Assembly: GCF_900129885.1 (NCBI RefSeq)
Contig: NZ_FQXE01000011.1
Location: 1 to 64,000 of the forward strand
Direction: 5' to 3'
Length of the DNA stretch: 64,000 nucleotides
Origin: Pollutimonas bauzanensis
GTDB lineage: Bacteria; Pseudomonadota; Gammaproteobacteria; Burkholderiales; Burkholderiaceae_B
Of the stretch, positions 52,783-59,602 are shown piece after piece. The position numbers and the translations under genes were made by a program. Below the pieces are notes generated by a model. The model worked only from the letters and a program-made list of their open reading frames with translations. It was not told the origin of the DNA and did not search any database. Position 1 is the first letter of the stretch; each line of letters begins with the position of its first letter.

Positions 52783-55074
52783 TCAGGACCGGTTCGATCC
52801 GTAGCTGATATAGCTTTGGTGGTAGCTGCCGTAGCGCGAGCTGAAGCGTTGGCTGGATGCGTCAAAGTCGTTGAAAATCACGCCCTTGACCTGCGCGCCC
52901 GCCTGATTCAGGCGCTTGGTGGACTCTTCCAGCTCGCCCAGGGTGCTGACCTGCGCCCTGGCCAGCATGAATACGGTGCCGACATGGGGCGCCAGCGCGA
53001 TCGCATCGGATACGGGCAGCACCGGAGCCGTGTCCAGCAATACCACGTCGTAGTTTTCCGACAATTGGTGCAGCAGTTGCACCGTCTTTGAGGAAAGCAG
53101 CACTTCGGCGGGGTTGTGGGGCAGCACGCCGGTGGTGATCAGGTCCACATTAGGCATCACGTTCTTGTGCAGCACCTGCGGCAGCGTTGCCGAGCCGTTG
53201 ATGAGATCGCTGAAGCCGTTGTAGCGCTGCAGCTCGAAGTACCGGTGGACCCCGCCGCTGCGGAAATCGGCGTCGATGAGCAGCACGCGCTTGTCGGCGG
53301 CGCCGAGCACTGCGGCCAGGTTCACGCTCGTGAACGTTTTGCCGATATTGGGCGTGGGGCCGGTGAGCATGATGATGTTGTTGGCCGCATCCTGCAGCGC
53401 GAAGCGCAAGGTCGTGCGCAGGCTGCGCAGGCTTTCTATGGCCGGGTCGTCGGGTGAGCTTTCCGCCAGCACGTATTTGGCGCCGCTGCGGCTTCCCAGC
53501 CGCGGCGGCCGGTTGACCCCGGGAAGCACGCGGGGCACGGTGGCGAACACATTCAGGCCGAGCGTGGATTCGATATCGCTTGCCGCCTTGACGCCGTTGC
53601 GCAGCAGGCCGCGCAGCAAGGCCATGCCGGTGCCCAGCAGCAGTCCCGCCAGGCCCGCGACCACCAGGACCAGCGGGCGATTCGGCCTGATGGGCAGCTC
53701 GGGAGCGATGGCCGTATCGACCATGCGCACGTTGCCTACCTTGCCTTCCTTGACCAGGCGCAGTTGCTGGGCGCTGTTGAGCAGGCTGGCGTAGAGCTCG
53801 CCATTGACCTTCACCTCGCGCATCAGGTTCAGCAGTTGCTGTTCGAGTTCGGGCAGCGCCTTGATATGCGAGGTCAGCTTGCCCAGTTCGCTTTCAAGAG
53901 CGCCGATCTGCCCGTTGAGCGCCATGATGCTGGGGTGGGAAGGACCGAACTGTGCGCCCAGCTCGCGGCGTTTTTGCTGGAGCTCGAACAGCTGGGTCTG
54001 CATGGTCACCGAGCGGTTCAGGGACAGGGTGCCCTCGGTGCCCAGGTTGAAGGTGCCATGCTCGTCGCGAAATGCGGTGTATTTGTTGTCCGACTCGTCC
54101 ATCTGCTTTCTGAGCTGGGGCAGGAAGCCCTCCAGGAACTCAAGGGATTTCTCGGCCTCGGCCGCCTTGCGTTCCGTGTTCTGTTTCACATAGGCAAAGC
54201 CTATCGCGTTCAGGATGGCGGTGACCTTGTTCGGGTCCGGTCCGTCCAGCGTCATGGAAAGCACGCCCGACGGCTTGCCTTTTTCGTCGATGAGCAGTTT
54301 GTCCTGCAGGTCCTGGATGATGTTCTGGCGCGAGCGCCGCAGCAGGGTGAAGCGCGCGTCGGGCCTGGCATTCAGGCCGCTGACCAATATGCGGCCCTGC
54401 TCGGCCCCTGCTTTCACATCGGTGGCCACGCCGACCTTGCCCTGGGCCAGCATCTCGCCATCCGGCCCGCGCAAGTCATAGCCGTCGGCCGTGGCGGTCA
54501 GCGTCAAAGGCTTGTTTTCCAGGCGTTCAGGAACGTCGAGCTGCCCGATTTTCACGGATTCCGTGCCCCACACATAACCTCCCAGGATATAGTTGCCGAC
54601 TTTGAACAGGCGCGGCGCGGACAGCCCGGAAGCATGTTTGGCCAGCCACGCCCCGACTATGGGCACATAATTGGGAGTCGCCTCTACATGCAGCTGCAAC
54701 TGGTCGCTTGCCTGCCCGATGACCAGGCGCGATCTCAGGATTTCAATTTCCGCGGTGGCGGGCGACTGCACATTGAACACAGTGGACAGCTCGCTGAGCA
54801 GATTATTGTTGGCGGCGGTCGGATTCTGTTCGACCTGGATCAGGATGTCGGATTGATACACGGGCTGGCTGAACAGGGCGTAGGCCCCGCCCAGCAGCAG
54901 CGCGGTCATCAGCACGCTCAGGATCAGCCAGCGTGCATTGAGCGCCGTATCCAGCAACCCCAGGAAATTGATGTCGTCATTATTCTGGGGCGCATAGGGC
55001 GCGGGGAGCACGACGGGAGCGGCGTGCCCGGCGGGGGCTATAGCGTAGGACTTGTTCATGTCGGCACCATTCAT
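52783..55074 (-). CDS. Wzc-type tyrosine kinase / polysaccharide copolymerase
   Basis: Inner-membrane protein controlling chain length and export, 763 residues. The N-terminal Wzz domain has a first membrane helix (WLILSVLMTALLLGGAYALF) and a long periplasmic coiled-coil part, followed by a second helix (PLVLVVAGLAGLLLGTGMALL). The cytoplasmic BY-kinase has Walker A LTGPTPNIGKTFTSVNLA, Walker A' VLLIDADFRSGG and Walker B VVLLDTAPV. The C-terminus is a tyrosine cluster (YGSYHQSYISYG). ATG 55074 overlaps the wza stop (ATGA). No cognate Wzb phosphatase gene is in the window. Confidence 0.93.
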   Translation of the reverse strand: MNGADMNKSYAIAPAGHAAPVVLPAPYAPQNNDDINFLGLLDTALNARWLILSVLMTALLLGGAYALFSQPVYQSDILIQVEQNPTAANNNLLSELSTVFNVQSPATAEIEILRSRLVIGQASDQLQLHVEATPNYVPIVGAWLAKHASGLSAPRLFKVGNYILGGYVWGTESVKIGQLDVPERLENKPLTLTATADGYDLRGPDGEMLAQGKVGVATDVKAGAEQGRILVSGLNARPDARFTLLRRSRQNIIQDLQDKLLIDEKGKPSGVLSMTLDGPDPNKVTAILNAIGFAYVKQNTERKAAEAEKSLEFLEGFLPQLRKQMDESDNKYTAFRDEHGTFNLGTEGTLSLNRSVTMQTQLFELQQKRRELGAQFGPSHPSIMALNGQIGALESELGKLTSHIKALPELEQQLLNLMREVKVNGELYASLLNSAQQLRLVKEGKVGNVRMVDTAIAPELPIRPNRPLVLVVAGLAGLLLGTGMALLRGLLRNGVKAASDIESTLGLNVFATVPRVLPGVNRPPRLGSRSGAKYVLAESSPDDPAIESLRSLRTTLRFALQDAANNIIMLTGPTPNIGKTFTSVNLAAVLGAADKRVLLIDADFRSGGVHRYFELQRYNGFSDLINGSATLPQVLHKNVMPNVDLITTGVLPHNPAEVLLSSKTVQLLHQLSENYDVVLLDTAPVLPVSDAIALAPHVGTVFMLARAQVSTLGELEESTKRLNQAGAQVKGVIFNDFDASSQRFSSRYGSYHQSYISYGSNRS

Positions 55075-56225
55075 CGTGTCATGTCCCGGGTGGCGCTGAT
55101 GGCGCCGTAGCTGGGCAGAAGCATGCTTATGACGCGGTTCCATCTGACGATGGGAGCCGGGTCGACGAAAACCATGTCGCGGGCCTTCAGTTCGAAGTCG
55201 GCGGCCAGGACATATGCGGTCGGCGCGCTCGCATCCAGATGATAGATTTCGGCGTTTCCATTGAGGCCCTTGCGTATCACATAGACTTGGCGCGCATTGC
55301 TGGTCTCCGGATTCAGGCCGCCCGCCTCGCCCAGTGCCTGGGCAAGCGTAAGCTGGCCGTCCATCAGGGGCTGGGCGCGGGCGGTGTGGACGTCGCCCAG
55401 CAGGAACACCTTGGAATCGTTGCGGTTGATCACGCGCAGCAGATCGCCGTTGGCCATCAGGATCTGCGCGGGATTCACGCCCTTTCTGGTGAGCAGCGGC
55501 ATATTGATGTGCGTGGCGACGCCATTGCGGGTCAGGACGACGGAAGAGCGGTCGGCGTCGGCCGTCAGGCCGCCGGCCCGGTTTATCGCCTCGGGCAGGG
55601 TCATGGGGATGTCATTCATCGTCACCAGGCCGGGGTTGCGCACCTCGCCGTCGACATAGACGCGGCCGTTGCGGTAGGCCTGAATCCGTACAGTCAATTG
55701 CGGATCGCTGATGTACTGGGCCATGCGGCGGGTCAACAGCGACCGTATTTCATATTCGGTCAGGTCCGCCACCTTGATGGCGCCGACAAACGGGAACTGG
55801 ATATAGCCCTCGGTGCTGACGTTGTAGCCATTGCCCACATCGGCGATGCTGGGCGCATAGGTAGCCACGTTCGAGCCGGCCATCGCCAGCGCCAGTTCGG
55901 GGTGGTTCCAGACGACGATGTTCAGAATGTCGCCGGGGCCGACCCGGTATTCCGTCGGCACGCCAAACAGCCGCTTGATATCGAAATTGATTTCCGTGTT
56001 CTCCGATGCGCGCTGCTGCTCGATCAATTGCGGCGAGATCGTCATCAGCGCGCCCGGCGGCGCCGCCTCATTCTGAAGCGCCTGGGACACATCCTGGGGC
56101 TTGCCCATATACATGCCAGGCGACATGCTGCATGCGGAAAGCAAGGCGAAGATAGCTATCATCGTGCCGACGGTGGCAAGGCGCGAAACCACAGGCCGGC
56201 GCGGGGAAAGAAGCGATTCTTTCAT
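55071..56225 (-). CDS. Wza-type polysaccharide export outer-membrane lipoprotein
   Basis: Outer-membrane channel for capsule or exopolysaccharide. A lipoprotein signal ends in lipobox LLSAC, and the Poly_export motif YRVGPGDILNIVVWNHPELA is followed by SLBB domains (RVYVDGEVRNPGLVTMNDIPMTLPEAINRAGG; VFLLGDVHTARAQPLMDGQLTLAQALGEAGG). Residues 380-387. ATG 56225 is used; GTG 56234 is an in-frame alternative and neither has a strong Shine-Dalgarno. It is the first gene after the RfaH-like regulator, with a 227-236-bp leader that contains the candidate ops element. Confidence 0.93.
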   Translation of the reverse strand: MKESLLSPRRPVVSRLATVGTMIAIFALLSACSMSPGMYMGKPQDVSQALQNEAAPPGALMTISPQLIEQQRASENTEINFDIKRLFGVPTEYRVGPGDILNIVVWNHPELALAMAGSNVATYAPSIADVGNGYNVSTEGYIQFPFVGAIKVADLTEYEIRSLLTRRMAQYISDPQLTVRIQAYRNGRVYVDGEVRNPGLVTMNDIPMTLPEAINRAGGLTADADRSSVVLTRNGVATHINMPLLTRKGVNPAQILMANGDLLRVINRNDSKVFLLGDVHTARAQPLMDGQLTLAQALGEAGGLNPETSNARQVYVIRKGLNGNAEIYHLDASAPTAYVLAADFELKARDMVFVDPAPIVRWNRVISMLLPSYGAISATRDMTR

Positions 56226-56304
56226 CGGGTTCACTTTAGAGTAACGGGTGTTGAGCCAGGTAAGCCAGGCCGGTATCGGGCGCTGGCTTCGGTATTTCAG
56301 CCAT

Positions 56305-56317
56305 GCAGGCTGCCGCA
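56305..56317 (-). promoter_or_regulatory. Candidate ops element in the wza leader
   Basis: On the minus strand TGCGGCAGCCTGC matches the ops consensus GGCGGTAGCNTGC at all but two fixed positions (first base and T6). It lies about 80 nt upstream of the wza start, downstream of an RfaH/NusG-like gene. A second, shorter match (GGCAGTAG, minus strand 56363-56356) lies in a hairpin loop nearby. Function is inferred from position and similarity only. Confidence 0.45.
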
Positions 56318-56332
56318 GTGCCGTCTACCCAA

Positions 56333-56340
56333 GGGGGGGG
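56333..56340. repeat. Homopolymeric G8/C8 tract in the wza leader
   Basis: Eight consecutive G on the plus strand (C on the transcribed-strand sense of the operon) lie about 110 bp upstream of wza, beside an imperfect inverted repeat (CACTTT...AAAGTG). Such tracts mediate slipped-strand phase variation in Bordetella fim promoters and bvgS, so it may vary expression of the polysaccharide operon. Confidence 0.5.
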
Positions 56341-56460
56341 AAAGCACTTTGTTTTCTACTGCCATAAAGTGTTGCGTTGGGGTCAGTGGGTAAAACACGA
56401 TGCGCCTCGCTCACCCCGGCGAGGACATGCTTGTGGTCGGATATCCAGCGTTTTTTTGCG

Positions 56461-57063
56461 TTAAACCAGCTCCACCTGATGCTGCGGCAGCTTGACCCTG
56501 GTCTGCCGGCCAAGAATTTCCATCAGCACGACGACGCGCTGTGCGGAGACGGAATGCACCAGGCCTTCCAGGCCGTTCAATGCCGCGTCATTGAGGCGTA
56601 TGCGCTTCCCCGGCTCCAAAGGACTGATGTCGCGGGGCGCTTCCCGGCTGCGTTGCCGCTCGTGTTCCTGGATGGCGGCGAGGATGTCCGGTTGCACCAG
56701 CGCGAAATTGGGCCCGAATCTGACGATGGAATTGACGCCGCGCGTCGACCTGACCGTGCTGATGGACTGCTTGTGGCTGGATGGCTTGAAGAACATATAG
56801 CGCGGAAACATGGGCTCGTAGCCGGCCAGTGCCGGCGCGGCGCCGCCGGCCCCCGATTTGCTGGATTTCTTCTTGCCGGTCTTGTATAAAGGCAGGTAGG
56901 TCAGGAAGCCTTGACGCTGCAAGTTGGCTGCCGCGAGGTTTTCCTGGCGCGGCTCGGTGTATGCGACGTACCAGGCGGCAGGGCTCTCGCAGGCGGGGGA
57001 CGCCGCCGCCATATGGGCCGGCATGGCCGTCTGCGCAGATGATCGATCTACATGGCAATGCAT
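56461..57063 (-). CDS. RfaH/NusG-type transcription antitermination protein
   Basis: Specialised NusG paralogue of 200 residues that would help RNA polymerase read through the long polysaccharide operon. The NGN domain begins AWYVAYTEPRQENLAAANLQRQGFLTYLP, with FPRYMFFKPSSHKQSISTVRSTRGVNSIVRFG, and the C-terminal KOW segment is GKRIRLNDAALNGLEGLVHSVSAQRVVVLMEILGRQTRVKL. ATG 57063 follows GAGGGGGAAG. It is the first gene of the locus on the minus strand and immediately precedes wza. Confidence 0.92.
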   Translation of the reverse strand: MHCHVDRSSAQTAMPAHMAAASPACESPAAWYVAYTEPRQENLAAANLQRQGFLTYLPLYKTGKKKSSKSGAGGAAPALAGYEPMFPRYMFFKPSSHKQSISTVRSTRGVNSIVRFGPNFALVQPDILAAIQEHERQRSREAPRDISPLEPGKRIRLNDAALNGLEGLVHSVSAQRVVVLMEILGRQTRVKLPQHQVELV

Positions 57064-57440
57064 TATTCGCTTCCCCCTCGACCCTGGTCGTTTGTTTTCC
57101 TGAAGCGGCGTAGCGGTTCCGGGATCCCCGCGTGCCTTGGTTTCCGGCCACTGCGCGGTGTTCGCAATGCCTTCGCCATGCTTTCAAATATGTGCAATTT
57201 TTAGCAGATATTGCTTTCCAGCAGCCATCAGCTATATGAGCTAAGGCAGGCGTTGTAGGCTGGGTTGAGTAGGCTGTGTGGAGTAGGAAATTGCCGGGCC
57301 GGGGCGCAAGTCCTTGCGCGCTTTTGAGTCGGGTTTTTGCGCTGCGGGCAAGCATGGCGAACATGAATTCACACAATTGCTTTTTTTTTGTATCGACTCC
57401 CACCAAGGGGCGGGGGCCCGCAAAAGGACCGCCTTGCGGC

Positions 57441-57468
57441 CCAGCCTCCGCCATATGGCGGAGGCTGG
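57441..57468. repeat. Perfect 28-bp palindrome downstream of tRNA-Ser
   Basis: Arms CCAGCCTCCGCC and GGCGGAGGCTGG are separated by ATAT. Immediately beside it CCGCAA...TTGCGG (57418-57439) forms another stem. The cluster lies just past the tRNA-Ser terminator and may be a REP-like element, a backup terminator or an integration relic. Confidence 0.5.
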
Positions 57469-57470
57469 CG

Positions 57471-57507
57471 AAAAAAAACCCGCAGAGGCATTCAGCCTTG
57501 CGGGTTT
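57471..57507 (-). terminator. Intrinsic terminator of tRNA-Ser
   Basis: On the minus strand AAACCCGCA (57507-57499) pairs with TGCGGGTTT (57484-57476), continuing into a run of eight T. It is 14 bp beyond the tRNA 3' end. Confidence 0.85.
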
Positions 57508-57520
57508 CCAATTATTCGAG

Positions 57521-57610
57521 TGGCGGACAGGGTGAGATTCGAACTCACGGTACGCCTAAACGTACACTGGATTTCGAGTCCAGCGCATTCGACCACTCTG
57601 CCACCTGTCC
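57521..57610 (-). tRNA. tRNA-Ser (anticodon CGA)
   Basis: A 90-nt class II tRNA on the minus strand begins GGACAGGTGGCAGAG and ends CCTGTCCGCCA. The anticodon arm CTGGACTCGAAATCCAG gives anticodon CGA, the long variable arm (GTACG...CGTAC) is typical for tRNA-Ser, and the T-arm is GTGAGTTCGAATCTCAC. CCA is encoded. It borders the polysaccharide locus. Confidence 0.97.
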
Positions 57611-57855
57611 TGTTTGCCGCCGCCGGTTTGCCGCCTTGCGCTTGCGCACGGGCCTGCAAACCGCCTGCCTGTGCAGCGCGCGTCGAACCGGTCGGAGTCC
57701 GTCGCACATCAGGCAAGTCCGCTATTCTAGCAAGGAAATAAAAAAAATCATAATTGGGCCTGGGCGCGCGCCACGCGGGGCGGCGGGCGGGAATAGGACG
57801 GTACACTAATGACGCAGCATCGAGCCAATTTTGGACCATCTGATAAAGGAACAAC

Positions 57856-58638
57856 ATGCTTACAGGCAAACATGCAGTCATCACGGGTTCGACCAGCGGC
57901 ATCGGCCTGGCGATCGCCCGCGAATTGGCCTCCAATGGCGCCAATGTGGTGATCAACGGGTTCGGCGATGCCGAGGCCATAGAAAAAGAACGGGTCAATC
58001 TGGAACTGGAATTCGACATCAAGGCCTACTACATCAATGCCGACCTGACGCAGGCGGGGGCAACGCGCGACTTCATCAATGCGTCGGTGCAGGCATTGGG
58101 CGGCATCGACATCCTGGTGAATAATGCCGGCATCCAGCATACCGATCTGATCGAGGATTTTCCAATAGAGCGCTGGGATGCGATCATTGCGCTGAATCTG
58201 TCCGCGGTATTCCATGGCACGGCGGCCGCCTTGCCGCACATGAAAAAGCAGAGCTGGGGGCGCATCATCAACATCGCTTCGGCCCATGGCCTGGTAGGGT
58301 CGGCCAACAAGTCGGCCTATGTCGCGGCCAAGCATGGCGTGGTCGGGCTGACCAAGGTCACCGCGCTGGAAAATGCCGGCAATGGCGTGACCTGCAATGC
58401 GATCTGCCCGGGCTGGGTGCGCACGCCGCTGGTCGAGAAACAGATCGAAGCGCTGGCGCAGAAGCAGGGCGGCAGCATCGAGGATGCGGCCAGGGAAATG
58501 CTCGCCGAAAAGCAGCCGACGCTGCAATTCGTCACGCCCAAGCAACTGGGCGGCGCCGCCGTATTCCTGGCATCCGAAGCGGCCGACCAAATGACCGGCA
58601 CCACGTTGTCGCTGGATGGCGGCTGGACAGCGAGATAG
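57856..58638 (+). CDS. 3-hydroxybutyrate dehydrogenase (SDR family)
   Basis: NAD-dependent oxidation of D-3-hydroxybutyrate to acetoacetate, used in polyhydroxybutyrate turnover. The 260-residue SDR has GSTSGIG at residues 11-17, NNAGIQH, and the triad Ser142, Tyr155, Lys159 (SAYVAAKHGVVGLTK). AICPGWVRTPLVEKQI and DGGWTAR are highly conserved in BdhA/HbdH proteins. AAAGGA precedes the ATG. It stands between tRNA-Ser and yaaA and has no visible link to the polysaccharide locus. Confidence 0.93.
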   Translation: MLTGKHAVITGSTSGIGLAIARELASNGANVVINGFGDAEAIEKERVNLELEFDIKAYYINADLTQAGATRDFINASVQALGGIDILVNNAGIQHTDLIEDFPIERWDAIIALNLSAVFHGTAAALPHMKKQSWGRIINIASAHGLVGSANKSAYVAAKHGVVGLTKVTALENAGNGVTCNAICPGWVRTPLVEKQIEALAQKQGGSIEDAAREMLAEKQPTLQFVTPKQLGGAAVFLASEAADQMTGTTLSLDGGWTAR

Positions 58639-58747
58639 CGCGGCGGCCCATGCCGGATTACGCGCCCGCGGCGCCAGTCCGGTCCGCGGCAGGAAGCCGC
58701 GATAAGGCAAGGCAGTCCCCCTCCAGAAACAAATTAGGAAAGGCAGA

Positions 58748-59551
58748 ATGTTGCTGTTACTGTCACCAGCCAAGAAGCTGGATTACGACTCTTCGGTACG
58801 GACCACGCTGCATACGCAGCCTTTGTTCATCGAACAGGCTCGCGATCTGATCCAGGTGCTGAAGAAGAAATCGGCGTCGGAAATCGCCGGCTTGATGAAG
58901 CTGAGCGAGGCCCTGGCCAAGCTCAACGTCGAGCGTTATGCCGCCTGGAAGCCTGTGTTCGACCAGACCAATGCACGCCAGGCGGTGCTCGCGTTCAACG
59001 GCGACGTCTACGAGGGGCTGGATGCGTCCAGCCTGTCGGACGCTCAATTGAAATGGGCGCAGGACCATGTGGCCTTGCTTAGCGGCCTGTATGGCGTGCT
59101 GCGGCCTCTGGACCTGATGCGGCCTTATCGCCTGGAAATGGGCACTCGGCTGGAGACCCGCAAGGGCGCGACGCTGTACGATTTCTGGCGCCCGGCCATT
59201 GCCCCGTACCTGAACAGCCGCCTGGCGGAACTGGCCAAGGGCAAAGCCGGCAAGGGCAAGGCCGTGGTGCTGAACCTGGCCTCGGAAGAGTATTTCAAGT
59301 CGGTGGACTTGAAAGCGCTGCAAGCGGATGTCGTGCAATGCGTATTCCAGGACTTCAAGAACGGCGCCTGGAAAGTGATCAGTTTTCACGCCAAGCGGGC
59401 GCGCGGCTTGATGGCGCGCCATGTCGTGGAAAACCGGATCACCGACCCCGCCAAGCTGCGCGGCTTCGCCAGCGAGGGCTATGCCTTCGACTCGGCGGTT
59501 TCCTCGCCCGCGAAGCTGGTATTCAGGCGCGCCGGCCAGGATAAATCCTAG
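58748..59551 (+). CDS. yaaA: Peroxide stress protein YaaA (DUF328/UPF0246)
   Basis: Conserved protein that limits free iron and oxidative damage in E. coli under peroxide stress and can bind DNA. The family start LLLLSPAKKLDYDS, FNGDVYEGLDA, LSGLYGVLRPLDLMRPYRLEMGTRL and VLNLASEEYFKSV all match, and the 267-residue length is usual. AGGAAAGG precedes the ATG. It is convergent with the FUSC-family gene. Confidence 0.95.
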   Translation: MLLLLSPAKKLDYDSSVRTTLHTQPLFIEQARDLIQVLKKKSASEIAGLMKLSEALAKLNVERYAAWKPVFDQTNARQAVLAFNGDVYEGLDASSLSDAQLKWAQDHVALLSGLYGVLRPLDLMRPYRLEMGTRLETRKGATLYDFWRPAIAPYLNSRLAELAKGKAGKGKAVVLNLASEEYFKSVDLKALQADVVQCVFQDFKNGAWKVISFHAKRARGLMARHVVENRITDPAKLRGFASEGYAFDSAVSSPAKLVFRRAGQDKS

Positions 59552-59602
59552 GGACGGCTTGGCCGTGGTCATGGCCGATGGCGCGCGCGGGCGCGGCCCG
59601 CA

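Larger units (their letters stand above)
57064..57520. other. Upstream region of the polysaccharide locus, next to tRNA-Ser
   Basis: 457 bp without a supported gene. It must contain the promoter of the RfaH-like gene and hence probably of the operon, but no clear -35/-10 pair was found. It also holds the tRNA-Ser terminator and, between 57418 and 57468, two adjacent perfect or near-perfect inverted repeats. Confidence 0.5.
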
